Below, in pieces: positions 42,231 through 51,272 of a DNA stretch of 51,734 bases; position 1 is the first letter of the stretch, and each line of letters starts with the position of its first letter. The DNA is from an uncultured Bacteroidales bacterium (lineage in GTDB: Bacteria > Bacteroidota > Bacteroidia > Bacteroidales > F082), in the NCBI GenBank assembly GCA_947303055.1, contig CAMYXV010000004.1, positions 1-51,734 of the forward strand. The letters run 5' to 3'. Under the pieces are notes generated by a model. The model saw nothing but the letters and a program-made list of their open reading frames with translations, was not told the DNA's origin and made no database searches. The translations under genes and the position numbers were made by a program.

Positions 42231-42250
42231 AATAAAGGTGTCAATTGTGA

Positions 42251-43549
42251 TTACCAAGCGAAGAGCGGATAGTCCTTCATCAGCTTGTTGACCTCAGCGC
42301 GGACAGCGTTGATCTTGGCCTCCGAAGCGGTCTTGGTCTCAGGATTGATGTCGCTGATGACGTCGTCGATCATGTCGACGATGACGGCCATCTTGTCTTG
42401 TTTCAGACCACGGGTGGTGATGGCGGGCGTACCGACGCGCAGACCAGAGGTCAGGAAAGGCGAACGGGTGTCGAAGGGCACCATGTTCTTGTTGACGGTG
42501 ATGTCGGCAAGGACGAGGGTGTTCTCCACCATCTTACCGGTGATCTCCGGGAACTTGCCGCGGAGGTCGATGAGCATGGAGTGGTTGTCGGTGCCACCGC
42601 TGATGACGTCGTAACCTTTATCCATGAAGGCTCTGGCCATGAAGGCGGCGTTCTTTCTCACCTGTTGGATGTACTCCATGTACTCGTCGCTGAGGGCTTC
42701 GCCGAAAGCAACGGCCTTGGAGGCGATGACGTGCTCCAGAGGACCGCCTTGGATGCCCGGGAACACGGCGCTGTTGATCAAAGCTGACATCATCTTCGTC
42801 TCGCCCTTCGGGGTCTTGCGGCCACGCGGGTCTTCGAAGTCATGACGGATGAGGATCATGCCGCCACGGGGACCGCGGAGGGTCTTGTGGGTCGTGGTGG
42901 TGATGATGTGGCAGTAGTCCAGCGGGTCGTTGAGCAGGCCCTTGGCGATGAGGCCAGCAGGGTGGCTGACGTCGGCCATGAGGACAGCGCCCACCTTGTC
43001 GGCGATTTCGCGCATGCGCTTGTAGTCCCAGTCACGGCTGTAGGCCGAAGCGCCAGCGATGATGAGTTTGGGCTTGCATTCGAGGGCAATCTTCTCCATC
43101 TCGTCGTAGTCGACGCGACCGGTTTCCTTGGCCACGTGGTAGGCGACGGGCTTGTAGAGCATACCCGAAGCGTTGACCGGGCTACCGTGTGAGAGGTGAC
43201 CACCGTGCGAGAGGTCGAGACCCATGAAGGTGTCGCCGGGTTCAAGCAAGGCTTGCATCACAGCCATGTTGGCCTGTGCACCCGAGTGGGGCTGCACGTT
43301 GGCGAAGGTGGCGTTGAACAGCTGGCAGGCGCGGTCGATGGCGATTTGCTCGCTCTGGTCGACGATTTGGCAGCCGCCGTAGTAACGCTTGCCGGGATAA
43401 CCCTCGGCGTATTTGTTGGTCATGACTGAACCCATGGCTTCCAGCACTTGCTCGCTGACAAAGTTTTCAGAAGCGATGAGCTCGATTCCGTGCATCTGAC
43501 GCTCTTTCTCTTGGCGAATCAGATCAAAGATTTTTTCGTCTCTTTTCAT
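42251..43549 (-). CDS. glyA: serine hydroxymethyltransferase
   Basis: This PLP enzyme converts serine and tetrahydrofolate to glycine and methylene-tetrahydrofolate, the main one-carbon source. The 432-residue protein begins [42 protein letters not shown] and the PLP-lysine region [14 protein letters not shown] follow, then [23 protein letters not shown] and VNKNMVPFD near the C-terminus. A terminator hairpin follows the stop. Upstream is a nested palindrome at 43599-43662. Confidence 0.97.
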   Translation of the reverse strand: MKRDEKIFDLIRQEKERQMHGIELIASENFVSEQVLEAMGSVMTNKYAEGYPGKRYYGGCQIVDQSEQIAIDRACQLFNATFANVQPHSGAQANMAVMQALLEPGDTFMGLDLSHGGHLSHGSPVNASGMLYKPVAYHVAKETGRVDYDEMEKIALECKPKLIIAGASAYSRDWDYKRMREIADKVGAVLMADVSHPAGLIAKGLLNDPLDYCHIITTTTHKTLRGPRGGMILIRHDFEDPRGRKTPKGETKMMSALINSAVFPGIQGGPLEHVIASKAVAFGEALSDEYMEYIQQVRKNAAFMARAFMDKGYDVISGGTDNHSMLIDLRGKFPEITGKMVENTLVLADITVNKNMVPFDTRSPFLTSGLRVGTPAITTRGLKQDKMAVIVDMIDDVISDINPETKTASEAKINAVRAEVNKLMKDYPLFAW

Positions 43550-43598
43550 TTGTTGATTGATTATTGTTGAATTGTTTAATCGTTGTCCTTGTTGACAT

Positions 43599-43662
43599 GG
43601 GACTGCTGGACACGAGACTTCGAGACGTGCCCCGTCTCGTAGTCACGCAGTCTCGTAGTCCC
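43599..43662. repeat. Nested three-level inverted repeat between glyA and the DUF3089 gene
   Basis: Outer arms are GGGACT (43599-43604) and AGTCCC (43657-43662). Middle arms are ACGAGACT (43612-43619) and AGTCTCGT (43649-43656). Inner arms are CGAGACG (43621-43627) and CGTCTCG (43633-43639). The whole could fold into one long interrupted hairpin or a cruciform. It shares the GAGACG/CGTCTC word with the family A palindromes. Confidence 0.7.
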
Positions 43663-43730
43663 GAGTCTTTTAAAACTGCTGCAAATTTGCAAAAAATAAT
43701 TGAGTCTGTGACAAAAAAAAGGAATTTTAC

Positions 43731-43738
43731 TACCTTTG
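43731..43738 (+). promoter_or_regulatory. -7 element of the DUF3089 lipoprotein gene
   Basis: TACCTTTG lies 23 nt before the ATG at 43762, fitting TAnnTTTG. It supports this start over the in-frame ATG at 43564, which would put the palindrome inside the gene. Confidence 0.55.
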
Positions 43739-43761
43739 CCGCCGCAAATAATACTTATCCT

Positions 43762-44751
43762 ATGAAAAAAGCACCGATTAGCATGATCATTTTGGCTGTT
43801 TTTGCCTTTATGTTTACTTCTTGCACGAAAGAGAAAAACAACATCACTCACATCAATTATGCCGATCCCACCTATTGGTATAGCTTTGGAGATGAAAGCC
43901 GTGAAGCTGACGTCTTTTATGTTTACCCTACGGTTGCCACCGTCTCCTATGAGGAGAATGATTCATCGTGGTATACCGACATTACCTTACCCGAGGTGAG
44001 AGAAGAAGCCAACAGCAACCAAAAATTCAACAAGCTGCTCTACTACGAATACAACTTTTATGCGCCCTATTATCGTCAGATGATATTCGACGCCTACAGG
44101 CAGCCAGAAGAAAAATTTAATCAAATTACACAGACGCCTATAGTTGACATCAACGACGCCTTCCAGTATTACATGGCCAACTATAACCATGGCCGTCCTT
44201 TCTTCCTGGTTGGACATAGCCAAGGCTCTCAAATGCTCATCGAACTGCTGAAAAACGGAATGACCAAGAAACAACGTCAGCAAATGGTGGCGGCCTATTG
44301 CATCGGCTTCCAAATCACTGACCAAGAGTTGGCCCAATACCCCGAAGCCTTGAAACCTGCTGTCGACAGCTGTATGCAGGGTGTCGTGATTTTCAACTCG
44401 GTGAGCAACATCGAAGCTGCATCGCCTTTGATGAAAAACACCGTGGTGGGTATCAATCCGCTGACTTGGACGGAAGGCACCGAAATGGTTGACCAGTCTC
44501 TGCATCTCGGTGTTGCGAAGTATAACACCTCTCGCGACAGCATCGTCTACATTGCACCCTACACAGGGGGACAACTGGTCGATCACTTCATGGTTTGTTC
44601 AGATTTCGACTCCACCTTTGTGTCAAAGTATTGTTATGAGGCTTATGCTGATATCTTCCCCTACGGCAACCTCCACTTCGCCGACTCATGGCTCTTTGGC
44701 GGCAACGTCGTTAAGAACATGCGTTGCAGGTTGAGACATTACAATCAATAA
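43762..44751 (+). CDS. DUF3089 alpha/beta-hydrolase lipoprotein
   Basis: From the ATG at 43762 the protein has 329 residues, with a lipoprotein signal peptide ending MFTSC (Cys near 20). The domain start DVFYVYPTVATVSYE is a DUF3089 feature, and RPFFLVGHSQGSQML holds the nucleophile elbow GHSQG with the likely catalytic Ser. The later GINPLTWTEG and YGNLHFADSWLFGGNVVKNM segments also fit. The family is an alpha/beta-hydrolase group of unknown substrate, here tethered to the envelope. The gene stands between glyA (divergent) and tyrS. Confidence 0.87.
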   Translation: MKKAPISMIILAVFAFMFTSCTKEKNNITHINYADPTYWYSFGDESREADVFYVYPTVATVSYEENDSSWYTDITLPEVREEANSNQKFNKLLYYEYNFYAPYYRQMIFDAYRQPEEKFNQITQTPIVDINDAFQYYMANYNHGRPFFLVGHSQGSQMLIELLKNGMTKKQRQQMVAAYCIGFQITDQELAQYPEALKPAVDSCMQGVVIFNSVSNIEAASPLMKNTVVGINPLTWTEGTEMVDQSLHLGVAKYNTSRDSIVYIAPYTGGQLVDHFMVCSDFDSTFVSKYCYEAYADIFPYGNLHFADSWLFGGNVVKNMRCRLRHYNQ

Positions 44752-44799
44752 CAAAGCAAAACACCCCTTATTTAGAGTCCACAATAACCAAAGCATTTA

Positions 44800-46098
44800 A
44801 TGAAGAATTTTGTTGAAGAACTCCGCTGGCGCGGAATGCTGGCTCAGATCATGCCAGGAACGGAAGAACTCCTCCAGAAAGAAATGGTAACGGCTTACCT
44901 CGGCACCGACCCGACCGCCGACTCCTTACATATCGGACACCTTTGCGGCATCATGATGCTGCGTCATCTGCAACACTGCGGCCACAAACCCATCATCCTG
45001 GTGGGTGGTGCCACTGGCATGATTGGCGACCCCTCGGGCAAGAGCCAAGAGCGTAACCTGCTCAACGAAGAGACTTTGCGCCACAACCAAGAGTGCATCA
45101 AGGCCCAGGTGGCCAAGTTTTTGGACTTCGATTCGAAGGAGCCCAACGCTGCCGAGATGGTGAACAACTACGACTGGATGAAGGACTTCACCTTCCTCGA
45201 CTTCGCCCGCGAGGTGGGCAAGCACATCACCGTGAACTACATGATGGCCAAGGACAGCGTGCAGCAGCGCCTCAACGGCACCGCCCGCGACGGCTTGAGC
45301 TTCACCGAGTTCACCTACCAGCTTCTGCAAGGCTATGACTTCCTCTACCTCTACCAGCACAAGAACTGCAAGCTACAGCTGGGCGGTAACGACCAATGGG
45401 GCAACATCACCACAGGTACAGAATTGATCCGCCGCACCTTGGGCTTTGAGAACGAGGCCTTTGCCCTCACCTGTCCGCTCATCACCAAGGCTGACGGCAA
45501 GAAGTTTGGCAAGACCGAGAGCGGCAACATCTGGCTCGACCCGAAGCGCACCACGCCTTACAAGTTCTACCAGTTCTGGCTCAACGTCAGCGACGAGGAC
45601 GCCGAGAAATACATCAAGATCTTCACCTCGCTGGATAAAGAAACCATCGATGCCCTGATTGAAGAGCACAAGAAAGACCCGGGCATGCGTGTGCTGCAAA
45701 AGCGTTTGGCCCAGGAAGTCACCGTGTTGGTGCATTCGCAGGAAGCCTTGGATGCCGCCATTGAGGCCTCCAACATCCTCTTCGGCAAGTCGACCAAGGA
45801 AGGCTTGGAGAAGCTCGACGAAGCCACCTTCTTGGACATCTTCGACGGCGTGCCGCAGGAGCACATCGCCCGCACCGACCTCGAAGCCGGCATCCCGATC
45901 GTCGACTTCATGGCGGTCAACACGCAGATCTTCCCCTCGAAGGGCGAAGCCCGCAAGATGACCCAAGCCAACGGCGTGAGCGTCAACAAGGAAAAGGTCA
46001 CTTTGGACAAGGTCATGACCACCGACGACCTCATCGACGGCAAATACATCCTTATGCAGAAGGGCAAGAAGAACTATTACCTCGTGGTGGTGGAGTAA
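44800..46098 (+). CDS. tyrS: tyrosyl-tRNA synthetase
   Basis: This class I synthetase charges tRNA-Tyr. The 432-residue protein shows [19 protein letters not shown] (HIGH motif), the tyrosine pocket region [29 protein letters not shown], and KFGKTESG in the place of KMSKS. The C-terminal S4 RNA-binding domain starts near [22 protein letters not shown]6922 gene begins 2 nt after its stop codon and may be read through. Confidence 0.97.
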   Translation: MKNFVEELRWRGMLAQIMPGTEELLQKEMVTAYLGTDPTADSLHIGHLCGIMMLRHLQHCGHKPIILVGGATGMIGDPSGKSQERNLLNEETLRHNQECIKAQVAKFLDFDSKEPNAAEMVNNYDWMKDFTFLDFAREVGKHITVNYMMAKDSVQQRLNGTARDGLSFTEFTYQLLQGYDFLYLYQHKNCKLQLGGNDQWGNITTGTELIRRTLGFENEAFALTCPLITKADGKKFGKTESGNIWLDPKRTTPYKFYQFWLNVSDEDAEKYIKIFTSLDKETIDALIEEHKKDPGMRVLQKRLAQEVTVLVHSQEALDAAIEASNILFGKSTKEGLEKLDEATFLDIFDGVPQEHIARTDLEAGIPIVDFMAVNTQIFPSKGEARKMTQANGVSVNKEKVTLDKVMTTDDLIDGKYILMQKGKKNYYLVVVE

Positions 46099-46100
46099 TC

Positions 46101-46406
46101 ATGGAAAACTCGGATAAGCTACACGGCCTCAGCCCGCATCTTTTTTGGGATGTCGATACAACCAACTTCGATATTGACAAAAGTGCTTCGTGGCTTATCC
46201 CTAGGGTTTTGGAATATGGCAATATGAGTGATTGGCGTTACATAAAGCATTATTATGGTATGGACAAAATTACGATGATATGCAAAAATGTAAGGTCTTT
46301 AGACCCTATGGCTTTATCATTCATTTCAAGCATTTCTGGTGAAGAAAAAGAGAATTTCAGGAGTTATCGTATCGCACAAGTCTACCCAACCCTATGGAAC
46401 TCTTGA
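46101..46406 (+). CDS. DUF6922 family protein
   Basis: The 101-residue protein has the pattern LSPHLFWDVDTTNFDIDKSASWLIPRVLEYGNMSDW, characteristic of DUF6922. In Bacteroidales such genes commonly precede an AbiEii-type nucleotidyltransferase toxin, so an antitoxin or regulator role is inferred. It starts 2 nt after tyrS and overlaps the following AbiEii remnant by 13 nt. Codons are AT-richer than tyrS. The C-terminus (RSYRIAQVYPTLWNS) looks complete. Confidence 0.72.
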   Translation: MENSDKLHGLSPHLFWDVDTTNFDIDKSASWLIPRVLEYGNMSDWRYIKHYYGMDKITMICKNVRSLDPMALSFISSISGEEKENFRSYRIAQVYPTLWNS

Positions 46407-46714
46407 ATTTGTCAAACGATAATACTGCATTAAAAGACCAAGCCGCTGAAACGCTCGAAGGAATAGCAAGACGAGGAAATCGGCAGGATTTCATCAATGT
46501 GTATTTCTTGTTACAGCATTTCTCATTAGAAGAAATACTGGATTACTATGCCCAAAAACATCCGACACACTCTTTGTTTCGTGTCTTGATGGGGTTGACT
46601 TTTTTTGCCGATGCCGAAAAGCTCGATATGCCAGAGATGTTTGTGGACTTCGATTGGAAGCAGTGCAAGTCTTTCATTTTGAATAAAGTAAAAGAATACG
46701 AGAATCGATATTAA
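46394..46714 (+). pseudogene. AbiEii-type nucleotidyltransferase toxin, C-terminal remnant
   Basis: The 106-residue frame corresponds to the C-terminal helical part of AbiEii/AbiGii toxins: LKDQAAETLEGIARRGNRQDFINVYFLLQHFSLEEILDYY matches the usual 'K..AI..RG..KDF.D.YFLL' stretch. The N-terminal nucleotidyltransferase domain (about 150 residues with GG(S/T)-type and D-x-D motifs) is missing, and the frame begins inside the end of the DUF6922 gene. The toxin is therefore likely inactive and the locus is a deleted two-gene module. Confidence 0.65.
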
Positions 46715-46731
46715 GTTGAGAATCCATCAAA

Positions 46732-46739
46732 TACTTTTG
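46732..46739 (+). promoter_or_regulatory. -7 element of the second TPR/HTH lipoprotein gene
   Basis: TACTTTTG fits TAnnTTTG and lies 5 nt before the ATG at 46745. This leaves almost no leader, so the transcript would be nearly leaderless. Confidence 0.4.
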
Positions 46740-46744
46740 CCGCC

Positions 46745-48397
46745 ATGAAACGTTTGTTTTCCATAGAGCTTTTGCTTTTTGTCGTGTTGGTGGCCGCCTG
46801 CTCCAAACTCGAAACGCCTCCACCGCCCGAGGAGGACATGCTCTATCGCGTGGAGTGCTTCTTCCCAAACCATCCCGACAGCGCTCTGCAAATCCTTGAC
46901 ACGATGAACCTTTCGGTGCTATCAGAGAAGGAACGGGCACATTATTGCCTGGTGCGGATGTGGGTGAAAGAATTGAAGAATCAATATGACTCGGAAGTCG
47001 ATTCTTTGTTGCAAGTGGCTGAGGATTACTTTGTTGGAAGTCATGACAAGTATTATGAGACCATGACTTTGCTGTCGCTTGCCAGACTGAACCTATTTAA
47101 AGGTGGAACCCGACAAACCGTTCTCGACTATAGGCAGAAAGCCATGCAAAGCATAGAACTCTGCCAGCATGTTGATGAGCGTTTGTTGCGCTATTCGGTG
47201 CCACCGATTGGTGAACAAGAGAAAATCGACAAGGTTAAATATGCCATCCATCAGAAACTAGGCATGTCATACGGGAGCACCGGATATCACAAGGAATCCA
47301 TTGAGCATATGAAAGCGGCGAGAAACTATTATGCTGAAACTCAGAATCATAAGCAATATATGGTGTGCACGTTTCCTTTAGGCATGTCTTATCTTGCTTT
47401 GGAGGAATACGACAGCTGCCTTGTGTGTTTCCAAAATGGTTTGCACGATGCCCAAGTCTATGGTAGCATCAACGACTGTGCCTTTTATTATAGTTGTCTT
47501 TCCATTTATTGTATGAAACGGGTTGAGAAACAAGCTTTTTCAAACGAAGAAGAACGCGAAGGCCTGTTGCGTCGAATGATAGCGGAAAGTCGCAAGGGAT
47601 TGGCGCTTTTGGGTGATACCATCGAAAGCAATTATAAAAAGGGGCTGGTTGAAAACTTGGCCGAAGCCTATTACGAACTCCATCAATACGATTCGTGTAT
47701 CTATTTTGGGACACAAGCCTATGAAATGCCCGACTTCCACGAACAAGGTGGTTTGCTGTACAAATGGCTGTTCTACTCCTACAGGGCATTGGGCGACAAC
47801 GACAAAGCCAGTTTCTTTGCGGAAAAACTGATTGTGGCACAGCAAGAAGAGATTGAAAACCAACAATCTGTCGCCGAGGTGAAAGGTGAGTACGAGAAGC
47901 AAATGGAAATCAACAAAGTGCAAGCCGAACAGCAAATTAGGCGGTATAGGCTTTACCTATGGATAGCTTTGCTGCTGGCAGTCCTGCTTGCGGTAATCGT
48001 CTTGGTGTTTCGCTATCGGAAAACCAAGGAGTTGGAAGTCCTGAGGTCGCGCGAGGCTCAGCAAAAACTGCAATTGGAGTTGGATCATGCTGCACAGCAT
48101 TCCATGCAATTGTTACAGCAACGAGCATTGGCCATTTACCAATCTGACCAAGACGACAAACTGAAACGTATTCTCGACGCATTCGATTCCGCCTATCCGC
48201 AAGCCGTGGAGAACCTGAAAAAAGACCATCCCGACCTGAGCGAGACGGAACGCCAACTTGCCCTGCTCAATCTCCTCCGTTTCCGCTCGAAGGAAGAGGC
48301 CGACTTGCTAGGTCTAAGCGAGAATACCATCCGAAAATACCGCTCCAACCTCAGGAAAAAGCTGGATTCCGATGCGTTTTCCACCTTTGGAGGGTAG
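46745..48397 (+). CDS. TPR lipoprotein with membrane helix and LuxR-like HTH
   Basis: The 550-residue protein has lipobox VAAC (Cys19) and TPR-like helices over about residues 40-380 (GTRQTVLDYRQKAMQSIEL, YHKESIEHMKAARNYYAE). A transmembrane helix lies at about 400-425 (LYLWIALLLAVLLAVIVLVF), followed by a coiled coil and a C-terminal helix-turn-helix (LSETERQLALLNLLRFRSKEEADLLGLSENTIRKYRSNLRKKL). It is the paralogue of the protein at 640-1986, longer by about 100 residues. Like that one it is followed by T9SS surface-protein genes. I infer an envelope signal sensor that may regulate the downstream genes. Confidence 0.82.
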   Translation: MKRLFSIELLLFVVLVAACSKLETPPPPEEDMLYRVECFFPNHPDSALQILDTMNLSVLSEKERAHYCLVRMWVKELKNQYDSEVDSLLQVAEDYFVGSHDKYYETMTLLSLARLNLFKGGTRQTVLDYRQKAMQSIELCQHVDERLLRYSVPPIGEQEKIDKVKYAIHQKLGMSYGSTGYHKESIEHMKAARNYYAETQNHKQYMVCTFPLGMSYLALEEYDSCLVCFQNGLHDAQVYGSINDCAFYYSCLSIYCMKRVEKQAFSNEEEREGLLRRMIAESRKGLALLGDTIESNYKKGLVENLAEAYYELHQYDSCIYFGTQAYEMPDFHEQGGLLYKWLFYSYRALGDNDKASFFAEKLIVAQQEEIENQQSVAEVKGEYEKQMEINKVQAEQQIRRYRLYLWIALLLAVLLAVIVLVFRYRKTKELEVLRSREAQQKLQLELDHAAQHSMQLLQQRALAIYQSDQDDKLKRILDAFDSAYPQAVENLKKDHPDLSETERQLALLNLLRFRSKEEADLLGLSENTIRKYRSNLRKKLDSDAFSTFGG

Positions 48398-48514
48398 GAA
48401 AAATGTGTATTCTTGTTTTTTATATTTTGTTGAATATCAATTTATTGTAATTCCAACAAAAGTGTATTTTGTGTATTCCCATGCCTCGTTAAGGGTGATG
48501 GCTGGTTTTTCATT

Positions 48515-48522
48515 TAATTTTG
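48515..48522 (+). promoter_or_regulatory. -7 element of the first T9SS protein gene at the right end
   Basis: TAATTTTG lies 28 nt before the ATG at 48551. The 153-nt gap before the gene contains no other feature I can see. Confidence 0.5.
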
Positions 48523-48550
48523 CGTAAACCAATTTCAAAATGTTTTTGCA

Positions 48551-50113
48551 ATGAAAAAAGTAAAGCTTTACACCCTGCTTGCGCTCCTGCTAACGACGGG
48601 AGGTGTGACGATGCAGGCGCAAGAGTATCCCCAAGACCTTGAAGTGATTTACAAATCCGACAGTGTGTATGTCGTTACCGTTAGAAGCATCGACGAAAAC
48701 ACCTTTCTTGCTTTCGGCGGAACTTATTCAGGGAGCCGCACCATCATGAAAATGACCTACGATGGTGAAATCCTTGATTCTATCGGATTGCCTGTCACCC
48801 GTATGGAATACTGGCGACATGGCAGTTTCATCAATGGCAAATTCCGTTATGTGTCGTTCGGACTGGAAGAGAATGACACATTGCCTTTGCTCTGCGTGGT
48901 GGATGTTGACCTCGAAGACCTCTCGCTGACTTACACGGGCTACGATTGGGAGGGCCTCGACTTCAACCATCCGCAAGTGGAAGCCTTCTACACCAACATG
49001 ATTTACACCATTTTCAGGAACGATGGCAGTATGCTGTTGTCTTATCCTGTCGACAGCCTTTGGATGATCAACCAAAAGGAAGCCATGCATCTGATAAAGT
49101 TTGATGGCCAGGGTAATGTGGTGAAAGAAAAGGTTTTAAGTGATTTGCCGGCGTCTCTTACCAACCATTTCTTTTCCACTCCCGATTCCTTGGGATGCCG
49201 CATCATTTTGAGGAATCCCAACCACTATACCTTTGACTGTCATACCCTCGACGAAGATTTCAACACAGTTTCCATCGTTGAAGAAGCAGGAATCGTCTAT
49301 TGCTCCTATCCCCATGTGCTTAATTGGCCTTATTATTGTATTGGGGAAACCCCGACCATCGTTAGACTCAATCCCTACAACGGACGAAGTTATTCTCTTA
49401 GCAGTGATTCCCCTTTTGAAGAAGAGAAAGCAAAAGGCTCAGAAAAAAGCGAAATGGATGTCCTCATGGGTGTGTACGACAAAGACTTCAACCAACTGGG
49501 CTGGACATGGGGTCTCACCAACCCAAGGGGCAACGATGAAGGTTTCGGCATGTGTTTTGGAGCCAACGGCGAGATATACATGCTCGGTTATATGGACATT
49601 AGGACTAATACCAAATCCGAGAACATGTATGTGGGATTGGTCGACGAGGACTTAAACAAGTTGAGCGAAATCTATTATATTCCACAGGATTACTATATTG
49701 GCCCTTTGGATATTGCCGTCTGCCCCACGGGAGGCTGTATCGTGTGTTCCAATCGTTTGAAAATATCGACTGACCAAGCTGATTATTGTATCTTCAGAAT
49801 CACGCCCGAAGACTTTGCAAACATAGAAGAAGCCCATTCGCATGGATTTGCGGTTGCCACGGCCTATCCTAACCCAGGCCGCAACATCCTTAACATTCGC
49901 ACGGCCTTGCAGAATGCCCGGGTGGAAGTGTACGACACCAACGGAAGACTCATCCACAGCCAAGCCCTCACGGAGCATGTGACGGCGATTGATGCAACGG
50001 ATTGGGCTGAGGGCGTTTATGTTTGGAAGGTGTATGTGGGCGGCCCTTCGACGGGCTCAGGGACCGCTGTTTCAGCGACTTTGGCGGAAACGGGAAAGTG
50101 GGTGAAGGAATAA
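48551..50113 (+). CDS. T9SS-secreted protein with an altered sorting tail
   Basis: The 520-residue protein has a signal peptide (KLYTLLALLLTTGGVTMQAQ) almost identical to those of the next two genes. The central region is beta-propeller-like (VVTVRSIDENTFLAFGGTYSGSRTIMKMTYDGE, LMGVYDKDFNQLGWTWGL), without recognisable catalytic motifs. The C-terminal tail contains AYPNPGRNILNIRTAL and DWAEGVYVWKVYV. After this it continues GGPSTGSGTAVSATLAETGKWVKE, where GPSTGSGT is encoded by a family B repeat at 50042-50065. The tail would normally end soon after VYVWKV, so the extra peptide is an insertion product. The function is unknown. Confidence 0.8.
   Translation: MKKVKLYTLLALLLTTGGVTMQAQEYPQDLEVIYKSDSVYVVTVRSIDENTFLAFGGTYSGSRTIMKMTYDGEILDSIGLPVTRMEYWRHGSFINGKFRYVSFGLEENDTLPLLCVVDVDLEDLSLTYTGYDWEGLDFNHPQVEAFYTNMIYTIFRNDGSMLLSYPVDSLWMINQKEAMHLIKFDGQGNVVKEKVLSDLPASLTNHFFSTPDSLGCRIILRNPNHYTFDCHTLDEDFNTVSIVEEAGIVYCSYPHVLNWPYYCIGETPTIVRLNPYNGRSYSLSSDSPFEEEKAKGSEKSEMDVLMGVYDKDFNQLGWTWGLTNPRGNDEGFGMCFGANGEIYMLGYMDIRTNTKSENMYVGLVDEDLNKLSEIYYIPQDYYIGPLDIAVCPTGGCIVCSNRLKISTDQADYCIFRITPEDFANIEEAHSHGFAVATAYPNPGRNILNIRTALQNARVEVYDTNGRLIHSQALTEHVTAIDATDWAEGVYVWKVYVGGPSTGSGTAVSATLAETGKWVKE
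50042..50065. repeat. Family B repeat inside the T9SS tail
   Basis: The unit starts GGCCCTTCGACGGGCTC and ends AGGGACC. It is read in frame as GPSTGSGT near the C-terminus of 48551-50113. It is the reverse-orientation partner of the copies at 8103 and 10055. Confidence 0.8.
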
Positions 50114-50318
50114 AAGCCGAAATGCTGATTTCACCGTGCGAAACAAGGCAAGAATATCGCATTTTAATGGTCTCTTAAACCAAAAAAACAGGGACAACCC
50201 AAAAATCCGATTTTTCATAAATATTTGAATGTCAATATATTGGAAATTTCAAAATCGAAATAGATAGGGACAAAACCGTTTTGGGCTTGATAAATGGCTT
50301 TTTTGGTGTTTTTTTGAA

Positions 50319-50326
50319 TAATTTTG
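50319..50326 (+). promoter_or_regulatory. -7 element of the second T9SS protein gene
   Basis: TAATTTTG lies 28 nt upstream of the ATG at 50355, the same distance as for the gene at 48551. The surrounding 240-nt gap (50114-50354) is AT-rich, with no other feature seen. Confidence 0.5.
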
Positions 50327-50354
50327 CGTGCATAACGCAGAAAAACACTTCGAA

Positions 50355-51272
50355 ATGAAAGCAACAAAACTATACACCCTGCTTGCGTTCCTGCTGATGG
50401 CGGGAGGTGTGAAAGCGCAAGAAACAACGAGCATTCTGAAAGACAATTCCGAATGGAACATTCTTTGGCAGTCCACTGGCGTACCGACACCAGAATCAGT
50501 AACTGAAAGTTTGATGGTATCAGGTGATACGTTGGTAGATGGTGTATTCTACAAAAAAGTGTTGCGGAAACTTTCATCCGAGACCCAACATTGGCATGGC
50601 AGTTTGGAATATGATTTATACGGAATAATTAAAGAAGAGGGATCGGGGAAGGTGTTTTATAAACCTAAAGAACAGGAGATTGAGTATCTGTTGTATGATT
50701 TTGGCATGAATGTCAATGACACGGCGGTAATGTATTGGTGTCAAAATCCAGATTGGGAAGTTCATGTCCGTATCGATTCAATTGCCATGCAACACATTGC
50801 GGGTGCTGAAAGAAGGGTCTTCTATGTGAGTTCAAAAGACATGTTTGGTGATGAATGGCATTGGCTCAATACATGGGTGGAGGGTATTGGCGCGATGGAA
50901 GGGTTGCTATACAGTTGTCACGTTGTCAACGCTGGAGGCATCACCCTTCACGAACTCCTATGCTATCATGAAGATGGAGAACTCGTTTGGCAGAATTCCA
51001 CTTATAATACCTGCCTGATTGATCCTTTGAGTATTCAAGATAATACAGAGGCATCTGGTTTGCAAGTTTATCCCAATCCGGCAAGAGACAGGGTTGTTGT
51101 TGAAGGCATAGAGGTAGCCGAGGTGCAAGTTTACAATGCCCAAGGGCAGGTGGTGAAGACCGTGCGGGGGACGAATGAGATTGATTTGAGCGGATTGGTG
51201 GATGGGGTTTATTTGGTAAGGATTGCGGATGCTGAAGGTAAAGTTTACACGAACAAAATCACGGTACAATGA
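50355..51272 (+). CDS. T9SS-secreted hypothetical protein
   Basis: From the ATG at 50355 the protein has 305 residues; an upstream in-frame ATG at 50328 lies too close to the promoter. The signal peptide ATKLYTLLAFLLMAGGVKAQ is shared with its neighbours. The middle is an unrecognised beta-rich domain with several Trp residues (SEWNILWQSTGVPTPESV, HWLNTWVEGIGAMEGLLYSCHV). The C-terminal T9SS tail reads LQVYPNPARDRVVVEGIEVAEVQVYNAQGQVV ... GVYLVRIADAEG. The next gene starts within its stop codon (ATGA). Confidence 0.82.
   Translation: MKATKLYTLLAFLLMAGGVKAQETTSILKDNSEWNILWQSTGVPTPESVTESLMVSGDTLVDGVFYKKVLRKLSSETQHWHGSLEYDLYGIIKEEGSGKVFYKPKEQEIEYLLYDFGMNVNDTAVMYWCQNPDWEVHVRIDSIAMQHIAGAERRVFYVSSKDMFGDEWHWLNTWVEGIGAMEGLLYSCHVVNAGGITLHELLCYHEDGELVWQNSTYNTCLIDPLSIQDNTEASGLQVYPNPARDRVVVEGIEVAEVQVYNAQGQVVKTVRGTNEIDLSGLVDGVYLVRIADAEGKVYTNKITVQ

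Noticed and set aside
43564-43761. 66-codon N-terminal extension of the DUF3089 protein
   Set aside because: It runs through the nested palindrome and precedes the -7 element at 43731. The lipoprotein signal starts at 43762.
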